DNA of 36,147 nt from positions 1-36,147 of the forward strand of contig JAEEUZ010000006.1 in the NCBI GenBank assembly GCA_016290725.1, given 5' to 3'. The stretch's first letter is position 1, and every line of letters starts with the position of its first letter. This document shows, piece by piece, positions 21,449 through 29,458 of the stretch. Position numbers and translations under genes: made by a program. The notes below the pieces were generated by a model. That model did no database searches. It was not told the DNA's origin and saw nothing but the letters and a program-made list of their open reading frames with translations. The DNA is from Bacteroidales bacterium. Lineage in GTDB: Bacteria > Bacteroidota > Bacteroidia > Bacteroidales > UBA932.

Positions 21449-23617
21449 ATGAAAAGATTCATTCTCGCTATCGCTGCGCTGATTCTTTGCGCCGCAGTGT
21501 GGGCACAGCCCCAGGAGGGCGGTCCCTGGACGAAAACCCGGATTGTGGACGGTATCACATACTACGAGTTCCGGGGCCTGGACGACATCTCAGGGGCGCC
21601 CCAGGAGATATTCGTCATCGACTGGGATATGTCCAACCCGTCGTATGCCCTGCGCTACACATGGACTGCTGACATGACCGTCACATCGTCGGTCTTCCGC
21701 AGGGAAAACGCCGTGGTGGCGCTGAATGCCGCATACGAGCCGGAATCGGTGGCCGTGAAGGTGGGCGGGCACATGTACTCCTGCATGCCCAAGGATACGG
21801 TTATGACTACGCCCGTTCCCAACTGGAAGAGCGAAGGTGCCGTATTCGCGGACGCCACGGGGCAAAACGTGGGAATCGCTTTTGCCGGCAAGGGAATGAG
21901 CATACAGGAGCAGAGAGAATTCTACGCCTCCGCCCCCTGGGACAACCTGTTCACAAGCGCCCCTATGCTCATTGATGATTTCAATCCGGTGGGAGCTTTC
22001 TATGTAGACAGCACTCTCACCGCAGAGCAGTTCAAGGAATATAACTACGAGGATCCCGTGCGCCATCAGGGCGTGAGGCATCCCCGCACCGCAGTTGCCA
22101 TTACGGCCGACAACCACTTCCTCATGTTCGCGGTGGACGGCCGCAAGAAGGGTATCAGCGAGGGAATGTCGGCACGGGAACTCACCCGCTTCATCGAACG
22201 CTATTTCCATCCCCGGTATGCACTGAACATGGACGGCGGCGGCTCCACAACAATGTGCGTCCGCGGCCAGGGAGACCCTCAGACCCACGTTGTAAACTAT
22301 CCCACCGGCAACAAAAAGCACGACCATGCAGGCGAACGCAGGCTGTTCTCACACTTCTGCATAGTGGAGGTGCCGCAGAATCCGCGCACTGATGTCCGCG
22401 AGGAAGTCCTCTCCGACTGGAACAAATGCTCCGGTCTTGACTGCGTGTACGACATGAGCCCCAAGCCCGCAACGGCTGCCCCCAAGGGTTACGAAGCCAC
22501 CTACGTGAGTCATTACGGCCGCCACGGTTCCCGTTACGCATATACTGCAAAGGCATACACCATCCTTCTGGGCATGCTCCGCGAAGCTGAGGAAGCAGAA
22601 AACCTCACACCATACGGAGTTGAACTGCTTAGCCGCCTCTCTGAATTCTGGGCCAACAATGAATACCGTATGGGCGACCTTACCCCCCTGGGCTGGCAGC
22701 AGCATCAGTACATCGCCAAAACCATGGTGGAATCCTTCCCCAAGGCTTTCGGCAAGGGCAGCGTGGTGGATGCGGCCTCATCGCCATCGACCAGGTCGAT
22801 AGTGAGTATGGCGTCGTTCGTATCGGCAATTTCCAGGAATGCTCCCAAGGCCGATGTCTACGCGCACCAGGGTATGCTGGACGTTCAGGCTACCAGGCCC
22901 AACCAGGGCGGTCACAATCCTTTCCGCTATAAGGGCCCGGAATCCGTATTCCCTTACGCGGAAAGCTCGGAGGAATTCTTCCTGCGCCGTTTCCCCAGCT
23001 ATAGCGACGTTCTGGAGCGCATGTTCAAGGACCCCGTGAAAGCCGTGGGAAGCCGCAAGATCTATGACGAAGTTTTCTTCAACCTGTACATGCTGGTGGG
23101 CGGAATGAACAGCATTCCGGAAGAGGTCCGCTTCGACGTGAGCGGGCTTGTAACACCTGAGGAGTACGCCCTCCTTTGGGAATGCGACAACTACGAACGC
23201 CTTCGTGAGTACCTGAAGTACAGGACGTCCTGCTCGTCCATCGTCCAGGATGTTATCGACAAGGCCGATGCACGCCTGGAGAGCGGCAGCCGCGGAGCGG
23301 ATCTCCGCTTCGGCCACGACCACGTGGTGATGGCCCTACTGATGATAATGGATATTGACGATTTCGCCAAATACCCCGCCAATCCGGACGACCTCGTGCA
23401 GGTGTTCCAGACCTTCCGCTCATGCATGGCCACGAACCTGCAGTTCGTTTTCTACACACCCAAAAAGTGCAAAAGCGGCGAGGAACCCCTTGTGAAACTC
23501 CTTCTCAACGGCGAAGAAGTCCGCTTCGGCTCCCTTAAGCCCTACGACGGCCCCTACTACCGCTGGAGCGAGCTGAAGGACTACCTGCTTTCGCGCATCG
23601 CCCTTTTCGTGGATTAG
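21449..23617 (+). CDS. NAGPA-histidine phosphatase fusion enzyme (reversed domain order)
   Basis: This 722-aa exported protein (signal ends near VWAQ) has a NAGPA domain first (about 25-310), with RHPRT (210-214), AVDGR (228-232) and NMDGGGSTT (260-268). A histidine phosphatase follows (about 325-722), with RHGSR (358-362) and FGHD (621-624). These are the two domains of the preceding protein, swapped in order. The frame opens earlier with a TTG at 21428, but the ATG at 21449 begins the signal peptide MKRFILAIAA and the TTG lies within the -7 box. It is close to the susC operon but has its own promoter and hairpin boundary. Its stop codon overlaps the stop of the minus-strand CoA-transferase gene by three bases. 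Periplasmic or surface action on phosphodiester sugars is predicted. Confidence 0.9.
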   Translation: MKRFILAIAALILCAAVWAQPQEGGPWTKTRIVDGITYYEFRGLDDISGAPQEIFVIDWDMSNPSYALRYTWTADMTVTSSVFRRENAVVALNAAYEPESVAVKVGGHMYSCMPKDTVMTTPVPNWKSEGAVFADATGQNVGIAFAGKGMSIQEQREFYASAPWDNLFTSAPMLIDDFNPVGAFYVDSTLTAEQFKEYNYEDPVRHQGVRHPRTAVAITADNHFLMFAVDGRKKGISEGMSARELTRFIERYFHPRYALNMDGGGSTTMCVRGQGDPQTHVVNYPTGNKKHDHAGERRLFSHFCIVEVPQNPRTDVREEVLSDWNKCSGLDCVYDMSPKPATAAPKGYEATYVSHYGRHGSRYAYTAKAYTILLGMLREAEEAENLTPYGVELLSRLSEFWANNEYRMGDLTPLGWQQHQYIAKTMVESFPKAFGKGSVVDAASSPSTRSIVSMASFVSAISRNAPKADVYAHQGMLDVQATRPNQGGHNPFRYKGPESVFPYAESSEEFFLRRFPSYSDVLERMFKDPVKAVGSRKIYDEVFFNLYMLVGGMNSIPEEVRFDVSGLVTPEEYALLWECDNYERLREYLKYRTSCSSIVQDVIDKADARLESGSRGADLRFGHDHVVMALLMIMDIDDFAKYPANPDDLVQVFQTFRSCMATNLQFVFYTPKKCKSGEEPLVKLLLNGEEVRFGSLKPYDGPYYRWSELKDYLLSRIALFVD

Positions 23618-24906
23618 CGGAGCCGCAGGAAGCTGTAGCCGAAGCGCTTGCAGGCGGCCTTCTCAAGCTCTTCCCGGTCGTCCGGATGGGCGATGGAGAT
23701 GAGGAGCCGCGCACGTTCCGCCAGACTCTTGCCGCGCAAATACACAATCCCATGCTCCGTGGCAACGTACTGCGTTTGGAAGCGCGTGGTAACCACGCCG
23801 GCACCGGGCGTTAGCGTTGGCACTATCTTGGCCTTGCCTTTGGCCGTGCGCGAAGGCAGCGCGATGAACGTCCTGCCGCCCTCCGACAGCGAGCACCCGT
23901 ACATGAAGTCGTGCTGGCCGCCCACGCTGGAGAAGATCATCTCGCCGATGGAATCGGCACATATCTGCCCCGTCAGATCCACCTCTATGGCTGAATTGAT
24001 GGCACAGGCGCGCGGATTCTGCGCAATCAGGAACGGATCGTTGGTGTATGCCACGTCGAAGAATTCCATAGTGTGGTTATGGTCGATGTATTCGTACATC
24101 TCCTTCGAGCCGATGGCAAGGGCTGCGACGCTCACGCCAGGCTTCACCTTCTTAAGGGAATTGTCGATAACCCCCTCCTTCATCAGCCGTATCACGCCAT
24201 CGGTCATGGCCTCCGTGTGAAGGCCCAGGTGCTGATGGTGCTTAATGCCGTTCAAAACCGCATTGGGAATACCTCCGACGCCGATTTGCAGGCAGGCGCC
24301 GTCCGGAATCTGGGATGCCACATTTGCGCCGATGGCAGCCTCGATGGGCGTGGGCTCGCCAAATGTCATCGCAAACGGAGCCACGTCGCACAGTACGGCC
24401 GCCGAAATCTTGCTCTCGTGAATGAGGCAATCGCCATACAAATAAGGTATATTGGGGCTCACCTCCGCAATCACAACCCGCGCTACTTCAGCAGCGGCGA
24501 CGGCAATATCGGCCGATATTCCAAAGCTGCAATAGCCATTCTCGTCCGGCATCGAGCATACGATGAACGCAACGTCCACCGGGAACTCCCCCCGGCGGAA
24601 CATGCCCGGTACTTCACCCAGGAAGGCCGGCGTCATGGAGCCATACCCGGCCGCAACGTGGGCGCGCTGGTCGGCGGAAATGAATATACTGTTCACAAGG
24701 AAGGAATCCTTGTACTCCGGCTTGCAGAAAGGGGCCGGATCCTTGTGCACATTAAAGCCGGAAGTGATGGTTACGTTACGAAGTTCCGCATGCCTGCGGG
24801 CCAGCGCCTCCTGCAAAAGCACAGGCACCGAAGCTCCGCCCTGGCAGGCGATGGTATCCCCGCTGCGAACCAGTTTTACGGCCTCGTCGGCAGAAACAAA
24901 CTTCAT
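23614..24906 (-). CDS. Acetyl-CoA hydrolase/transferase-family CoA-transferase
   Basis: This 430-aa cytoplasmic enzyme resembles 4-hydroxybutyrate/acetate CoA-transferases. The N-terminal part carries VKLVRSGDTIACQGG. QIGVGGIPNAV lies near 207-217, GLHTEAMTDGV near 228-238 with the probable catalytic Glu232, and EVDLTGQICADSIG and SSVGGQHDF follow. It lies last in the iorA-iorB-aminotransferase operon and overlaps the aminotransferase stop as ATGA. The context suggests it moves CoA from an arylacetyl-CoA to acetate (or a similar acid), releasing arylacetate and conserving the thioester. That assignment is inferred; the family also includes succinate and butyrate CoA-transferases. Confidence 0.85.
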   Translation of the reverse strand: MKFVSADEAVKLVRSGDTIACQGGASVPVLLQEALARRHAELRNVTITSGFNVHKDPAPFCKPEYKDSFLVNSIFISADQRAHVAAGYGSMTPAFLGEVPGMFRRGEFPVDVAFIVCSMPDENGYCSFGISADIAVAAAEVARVVIAEVSPNIPYLYGDCLIHESKISAAVLCDVAPFAMTFGEPTPIEAAIGANVASQIPDGACLQIGVGGIPNAVLNGIKHHQHLGLHTEAMTDGVIRLMKEGVIDNSLKKVKPGVSVAALAIGSKEMYEYIDHNHTMEFFDVAYTNDPFLIAQNPRACAINSAIEVDLTGQICADSIGEMIFSSVGGQHDFMYGCSLSEGGRTFIALPSRTAKGKAKIVPTLTPGAGVVTTRFQTQYVATEHGIVYLRGKSLAERARLLISIAHPDDREELEKAACKRFGYSFLRLR

Positions 24907-26216
24907 TGCTCTACAAGTTTTACAAACAGTTTAAGATTGCGGTCCAGAAGCTCGAAATCTTCATCATCCAGAAGCCTGGACACGCACACGCGTATACCGC
25001 ACTGGCCGCTTCCGGTGGTGTTCAGAGGTATGGCGATTATGCCGCAACAAAGCAGATTCTCCAACAGTTCGCGGTTGCTGAGGTTCTTATACTCCACGGT
25101 GTAGAAGAATCCGTCCGAAATCGTCTGCTCCATATCCTTGTCGTACACCAGGTGGAAGCCGTTGGCGTCGAAAATTTCGCGGCTGCGATGCGCTCGGAAA
25201 CCGTAATTGCGCAGCTCCTTCACAAAATTGTACTTGCCTTCCACCGCCGCTTCCATCATGGCCGAGAAAGCGTACTGGGCCGAATGCGACGCACCGGAAG
25301 TATTCACGTACAGGTAATTCAGGATGAAATTATCGCCAAAACGCGCAATCCCCCACTTCTCCTTCAGCGCCGGATACTCCCTCTGGTAGAGTTTATCCGA
25401 AATACACGCGATTGCAATCCTCTCTCCCGCGTAACTGAATATCTTGGAAGCGGAAAGCAGTATCACGTAATTATCCGTATACCTTGCCACGGTGCTCTGG
25501 AACGGCGGCTGAAACGGGACGGACATATCTTTGCGGAAGTCCATGCACAGATACGCCATATCCTCCAGCACAACCACGTCGTACTGGGTTGCCAGTTCGC
25601 CTATGGTTTGCAGTTCCTCCTCCGTGAGGCAGATCCACGCCGGATTATTGGGATTGGAGTACAGAATCGCGGCAACGTTGCCCTGCTTGAAATAGCTCTC
25701 CAGCTTGGGACGCAGTTTTTCCGCCCTATACTCGTAGATATCGAAAATCTCGTTCTTGATTCCCAGGATGTCCGGCTGCCTTCCATGGGCCGAAAAGCCC
25801 GGGCAGATATACAGGATGGTATCCTTCGCCGGATTCAGCTGCGAGCATTCCAGGATGCTGGTCATACTTCCCTGCATGGAACCGACGGTGGGAACAATTC
25901 CTTTCGGGTCGATATCTATGTCGATGAAAGCCTTGATGAAGCGGGACGCATTCTTCTTGAGCTCCGGAATACCCTGAACCGAGGGATAAACCGACGGTAT
26001 ACCGCTGTCCAGAGCCTTTTTCTGAGCCTCTATGCCGATGGGGCATGCCGGTATTCCCGGCACGCCGAATTCCAGATGGCAGAACTTCTCCCCCGCCTTC
26101 TCCTCCATGGCCGAGCCCACGAGCGAGCACTGCCGTATGGTGGTGTGGGAGATGTCCTCTATGCCCATATCGGCAAGAATGCCATCCAATACCTTTTTGG
26201 AAACGGGTTTATCCAT
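24903..26216 (-). CDS. PLP-dependent aminotransferase, class I/II, probably aromatic
   Basis: This 437-aa fold-type I aminotransferase has a YSNPNNPAW motif, VVLEDMAYLCMDF (the pyridine-binding Asp) and SASKIFSYAGERIAI, where the Lys should form the Schiff base. GIRVCVSRLLDD near the end includes the carboxylate-binding Arg. The start at 26216 (MDKPVSKKV) is chosen because it lies 4 nt after the iorB stop; the frame opens 30 nt earlier inside iorB. Next to indolepyruvate oxidoreductase genes, the likely reaction converts Phe, Tyr or Trp to the arylpyruvate. No signal peptide. Substrate range is inferred from context alone. Confidence 0.85.
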   Translation of the reverse strand: MDKPVSKKVLDGILADMGIEDISHTTIRQCSLVGSAMEEKAGEKFCHLEFGVPGIPACPIGIEAQKKALDSGIPSVYPSVQGIPELKKNASRFIKAFIDIDIDPKGIVPTVGSMQGSMTSILECSQLNPAKDTILYICPGFSAHGRQPDILGIKNEIFDIYEYRAEKLRPKLESYFKQGNVAAILYSNPNNPAWICLTEEELQTIGELATQYDVVVLEDMAYLCMDFRKDMSVPFQPPFQSTVARYTDNYVILLSASKIFSYAGERIAIACISDKLYQREYPALKEKWGIARFGDNFILNYLYVNTSGASHSAQYAFSAMMEAAVEGKYNFVKELRNYGFRAHRSREIFDANGFHLVYDKDMEQTISDGFFYTVEYKNLSNRELLENLLCCGIIAIPLNTTGSGQCGIRVCVSRLLDDEDFELLDRNLKLFVKLVEQ

Positions 26217-26220
26217 ATCT

Positions 26221-26808
26221 CTATCGTTTTTCACGGGCCATTGCAAGGCCGGCGTCGAAAGCCTTCAGGTTGGTTTCCACCACGGCGTCGCCCTTGCGCG
26301 CGAAGATACGGCGTATGCCGTCGCGGAGTTTATCGGCCTCCAGGATATCCAGAACCGCGGCTACCGCTCCCAGGAGCACCATGTTTGCGCTGCGGGGCGA
26401 GAGGATTTCCTTTGCCACGGCATCCACGTCGATGGCAATCACGCGCGGATACTTTGCCAGCTCCGCCTCGATTGCCGACATTTCCGGATAATTCGGAATG
26501 TTCACGAAGGGCGTCGTATTGGTGATGATCCATCCGTTTTCCTTCGACAGGAAGGGCACATAGCGCAGCGCTTCCATCGGCTCAAGGGAAACTATCACAT
26601 CGGCCCCTCCCCTGGGGATAAGGTCACTGTGGATGGGCTCGGAGCTGAGGCGCAGGTTCGACTGTACGTCGCCGCCCCTCTGGCTCATGCCGTGAACCTC
26701 CGCCTGCTTCAGATGAAGCCCCTGTTCAAGGGCGGCGGAACCTATGACTGTTGCGATGGAGAGGATGCCTTGCCCTCCCACACCTGCGAGAATAATATCT
26801 TTTTTCAT
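26221..26808 (-). CDS. iorB: Indolepyruvate oxidoreductase subunit beta
   Basis: This 195-aa protein is the gamma-type domain of the 2-oxoacid:acceptor oxidoreductase family. It carries GVGGQGILSIATVIGSAALEQG at the start, then EVHGMSQRGGDVQSNLRL, which are family signatures. With IorA it oxidatively decarboxylates arylpyruvates to arylacetyl-CoA, reducing ferredoxin in the cytoplasm. It overlaps iorA as ATGA (26805-26808) and precedes the aminotransferase by 4 nt, so the four genes form one tight operon. The length is normal for the family. Confidence 0.92.
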   Translation of the reverse strand: MKKDIILAGVGGQGILSIATVIGSAALEQGLHLKQAEVHGMSQRGGDVQSNLRLSSEPIHSDLIPRGGADVIVSLEPMEALRYVPFLSKENGWIITNTTPFVNIPNYPEMSAIEAELAKYPRVIAIDVDAVAKEILSPRSANMVLLGAVAAVLDILEADKLRDGIRRIFARKGDAVVETNLKAFDAGLAMAREKR

Positions 26809-28409
26809 TTGGCTGCAGTTTTAGCGTGACGTCTTAAGGTCTGGAGGCATTCGCGGCGGCATACGATAACCGACACGCCGTGATACTCGATTTCCTCCCT
26901 TATTACCCTTTCCATTTCGGGATAGTTCTTCGGAAGAGGGACTATAGTGCGTATGTGCTCCTTCTCCACTCCCAGGCCTTCGCAAATGGCCTCTATGCGG
27001 CCCGTGCCTGCGGAATCTTGCCCTCCCGTCATTGCCGTAGTGAGATTGTCCGATATGCACAGCACCACGTCGGCCTTGCCATTCACTGCGTCCAGAAGGC
27101 CCGTCATTCCGCTGTGCGTGAAGGTTGAATCTCCCAGCACGCCAACCGACGGCCAAGTGCCGCTGTACGCCGCTCCCTGGGCCATCGTGAACGAAGCGCC
27201 CATCTCCACGCAGGTGTGGATTGCGTTGAACGGGGCCATATATCCAAGCGTATAGCAGCCGATGTCGCTGAATACGCGCGCCGTGGGATAGTCTTTCTTC
27301 AGAACGTTATTCAGCGCCGTGTAGAAATCCCTGTGGCCGCAGCCGATGCAAAGTGCCGGCGGGCGCGGAGCTACAACCTCGCTGGCGGGATAAGCCTCCA
27401 GCGCGGGCAGCCCCAGAGCCTTTCGAACGGCATCCGGAGAGAGTTCTCCGTCCCGGGGAAGAGTATTGTCGATACGGCCGATGATCTCAGTGCCGATGGG
27501 GAAAACTCCGCGGAGCCTCTCCTCCACCAGCGGCTGGCCTTCCTCGATCACAAGGATCTTAGGAACCATCCCAGCCAGTTCCTGCGCCATCTTGCGCGGG
27601 AACGGATACTGCGACACCTTGAGCACCGGGAACGGGCAGCCCTGAGGGAAATTCTCCATCAGGTAGTTATACGAAATGCCGCAGGCGATGATTCCCATCG
27701 AATGGTCCGGCCCGTCTTTAAGGAAATTGAAGGCCGATTCCGCCGCGTCCTCCTCGAACTGCGCGTAATCCTTGATGAGCTCGCGGTTGCGCACCCGGGC
27801 GTTCACCGGAAGGGTTACCCAGCGGCGAGGATGCTCCGGATAATGAAGCTCGTTCTGCTCCTGGATATCCTTCCAGGGCTCCACTACGGCGCGGGAATGC
27901 GCCATGCGGGTGGTAAGCCTCATGATCACAGGAATGCCGCGCTTTTCCGAATACTCGAAAGCGGCGCGTGCCATTGTATATGTTTCCTGCTGCGACGAGG
28001 GTTCGAACACCGGCATCATGCCGAAGGTGCCCCAGAAGCGGGAGTCCTGCTCGTTCTGCGAGCTGTGCATGGAAGGATCGTCGCAGGCCGCTACCACGAG
28101 GCCGCCGTTCGCGCCCGTCATCGCGCTTCCCATAAGGGGATCTGCACATACGTTCATGCCCACGTGCTTCATGCACACGAGCGCCCGCTTTCCGGCATAG
28201 GACATGCCCAGGGCGCCTTCCATTGCGGTTTTTTCATTGCTGGACCACACATTGTGCACCTTGCGCTCCGCCGCCAGCGGGTGCGCCTGGATGAATTCCG
28301 TGATTTCCGTGGAGGGAGTGCCGGGGTATGCATAAACCCCGCTCAGGCCCGCATGCAGCGCGCCTAATGCCAAGGCTTCGTCTCCCAAAAGAAGATTTTT
28401 TTCAGCCAT
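26805..28409 (-). CDS. iorA: Indolepyruvate oxidoreductase subunit alpha, lacking the C-terminal ferredoxin domain
   Basis: The 534-aa product has the pyrimidine-binding domain first (LLLGDEALALGALHAG, YAYPGTPSTE, WSSNEKTAMEGALG). The C-terminal thiamine diphosphate domain has CIGCGHRDFY, GDSTFTHSG and a downstream SDN motif. It makes arylacetyl-CoA from arylpyruvate with IorB. The archaeal type carries a C-terminal 2[4Fe-4S] ferredoxin-like extension; here the protein stops soon after IVCRRECLQTLRRH with no full CxxCxxC set, which from memory is usual in Bacteroidales. The start at 28409 (MAEKNLLLG) is used because the frame's earlier Met lies inside the -7 box. The genes follow a consensus promoter. 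Confidence 0.93.
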   Translation of the reverse strand: MAEKNLLLGDEALALGALHAGLSGVYAYPGTPSTEITEFIQAHPLAAERKVHNVWSSNEKTAMEGALGMSYAGKRALVCMKHVGMNVCADPLMGSAMTGANGGLVVAACDDPSMHSSQNEQDSRFWGTFGMMPVFEPSSQQETYTMARAAFEYSEKRGIPVIMRLTTRMAHSRAVVEPWKDIQEQNELHYPEHPRRWVTLPVNARVRNRELIKDYAQFEEDAAESAFNFLKDGPDHSMGIIACGISYNYLMENFPQGCPFPVLKVSQYPFPRKMAQELAGMVPKILVIEEGQPLVEERLRGVFPIGTEIIGRIDNTLPRDGELSPDAVRKALGLPALEAYPASEVVAPRPPALCIGCGHRDFYTALNNVLKKDYPTARVFSDIGCYTLGYMAPFNAIHTCVEMGASFTMAQGAAYSGTWPSVGVLGDSTFTHSGMTGLLDAVNGKADVVLCISDNLTTAMTGGQDSAGTGRIEAICEGLGVEKEHIRTIVPLPKNYPEMERVIREEIEYHGVSVIVCRRECLQTLRRHAKTAAK

Positions 28410-28471
28410 AATCAGTTTGATAGTTTCAGTACTTGGGGGAAAAGCTGTGGTTAGTAGACTTTCCCGAAACA

Positions 28472-28503
28472 CAAATATAAGTTTTTGCCGCCGTATTTAC
28501 AAA
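28472..28503 (-). promoter_or_regulatory. Promoter of the iorA operon
   Basis: On the minus strand TTTG (28503-28500) and TATATTTG (28479-28472) are 20 nt apart, a full match to the phylum consensus. The leader before the iorA ATG is about 55 nt. Confidence 0.75.
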
Positions 28504-28530
28504 ATTTTCCGCAAATGAAAGAGCACGAAA

Positions 28531-28580
28531 TATTAATTTGAAAAATTAATAAGCATCCGGCACACTTTCTTTAAAAAGTG
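28531..28580. promoter_or_regulatory. Two palindromes between divergent promoters (candidate operators)
   Basis: TATTAATTT-gaa-AAATTAATA (28531-28551) is a perfect 9-bp inverted repeat. CACTTT-N6-AAAGTG (28563-28580) sits just upstream of the rightward -7 box, where a -33 box would be expected. Both lie between the iorA promoter and the -7 box at 28583. Regulator binding is inferred. Confidence 0.4.
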
Positions 28581-28582
28581 AG

Positions 28583-28590
28583 TATATTTG
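28583..28590 (+). promoter_or_regulatory. -7 promoter box for the EEP phosphatase-transporter operon
   Basis: TATATTTG matches the TAnnTTTG consensus, with a start point expected near 28597. No TTTG is present 19-20 nt upstream; that space holds the CACTTT/AAAGTG palindrome, so the promoter may need an activator. Confidence 0.5.
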
Positions 28591-28624
28591 TATTTCGTGG
28601 ATTTGTATAACCACATGGCACTCT

Positions 28625-29458
28625 ATGAACCGATTTATTAGAATCCTTGTCGTTCTCGCAGTAGTTCTGCCGGCATTCTCCTGCAAAGGGCCGCAGAAAG
28701 ACTCCCTGCTTGTGATGTCGTACAACATCCGTAACTCCCATAAAGAGGACGGCCCCAACGCCTGGGACATCCGCCGCAGCGCAACCCCGGCAATGCTGGA
28801 CGCAGTGAATCCGGACATTTTCGGCGTCCAGGAAGCCTATCCGGAGCAGCAGGAGTACATCCTGGAGCAGTGCCCCCGTTTCAAAGCCATCGGCGTTGGC
28901 CGTAACGACGGAGACCAGGACGGCGAACGCACCACGGTCTTCTACAACACCAAAGTGCTGGAAATTCTGGATGGCGGCACCTGGTGGCTCTCCGAAACCC
29001 CGGACGTCCCTTCCGTGGGCTGGGATGCCAAGTATCCCCGCACCGCCACCTGGGTGAAGATGAAAGACCGCCGAAACGGCCGCAGCTTCTACTTCGTGAA
29101 TACCCACCTGGACCATAAGGGCGTGAACGCCCGCCGCGAAGGCCTCCGCATGGTCGTTTCCAAAATCCGCGAAATGGATCCGGATCTTCCGATGGTTTTC
29201 ACCGGAGATTTCAACGTGGAGCCCGCAGATAGCTGCCTCATGGTGCTGGATTCCCTCATGACAAGCGCCCGCGTCGCCGCTACCGTAACGGACACCACAT
29301 CCTCTTTCAACGGCTTCAAGGGCCCCAAGTCTATCATCGACTATATCTATTACAGCGGCTTTGCCGGGGCCGATGAATTCCGCGTAGTTACGGAAAGCTT
29401 CGACGGCAAGCCCTTCATATCCGACCACTATCCGATTATATCAAAACTCAAATACTAA
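28625..29458 (+). CDS. Endonuclease/exonuclease/phosphatase-family lipoprotein
   Basis: This 277-aa lipoprotein (lipobox AFSC, Cys20) has the EEP fold. VMSYNIRNS supplies the first metal-site Asn, FGVQEAYPEQ the metal-binding Glu, and NTHLDHKGVNARREG, TGDFNVEP, SIIDYIYYSG and SDHYPI the remaining active-site residues. The family includes sphingomyelinases, inositol phosphatases and nucleases; an exported anchored form without DNA-binding regions is more likely a phosphodiesterase or phosphatase acting on small organic phosphates. It shares TAATG with the following transporter gene, which belongs to an organophosphate-transport family. All catalytic motifs look intact; the substrate is unknown. 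Confidence 0.88.
   Translation: MNRFIRILVVLAVVLPAFSCKGPQKDSLLVMSYNIRNSHKEDGPNAWDIRRSATPAMLDAVNPDIFGVQEAYPEQQEYILEQCPRFKAIGVGRNDGDQDGERTTVFYNTKVLEILDGGTWWLSETPDVPSVGWDAKYPRTATWVKMKDRRNGRSFYFVNTHLDHKGVNARREGLRMVVSKIREMDPDLPMVFTGDFNVEPADSCLMVLDSLMTSARVAATVTDTTSSFNGFKGPKSIIDYIYYSGFAGADEFRVVTESFDGKPFISDHYPIISKLKY

Noticed and set aside
19188-23617. Fusion proteins as artefacts of a missed stop or frameshift between two genes
   Set aside because: Each is a single uninterrupted frame with one signal peptide and intact motifs in both domains, and the arrangement occurs twice in opposite orders.
24906-26525. A 539-codon plus-strand frame opposite the aminotransferase and iorB
   Set aside because: The translation is rich in His, Arg and Gln with no recognisable family, while the minus strand encodes clear enzymes with conserved motifs.
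27216-28367. A 383-codon plus-strand frame opposite iorA
   Set aside because: It is the complement of a firmly identified iorA and shows no family motifs.
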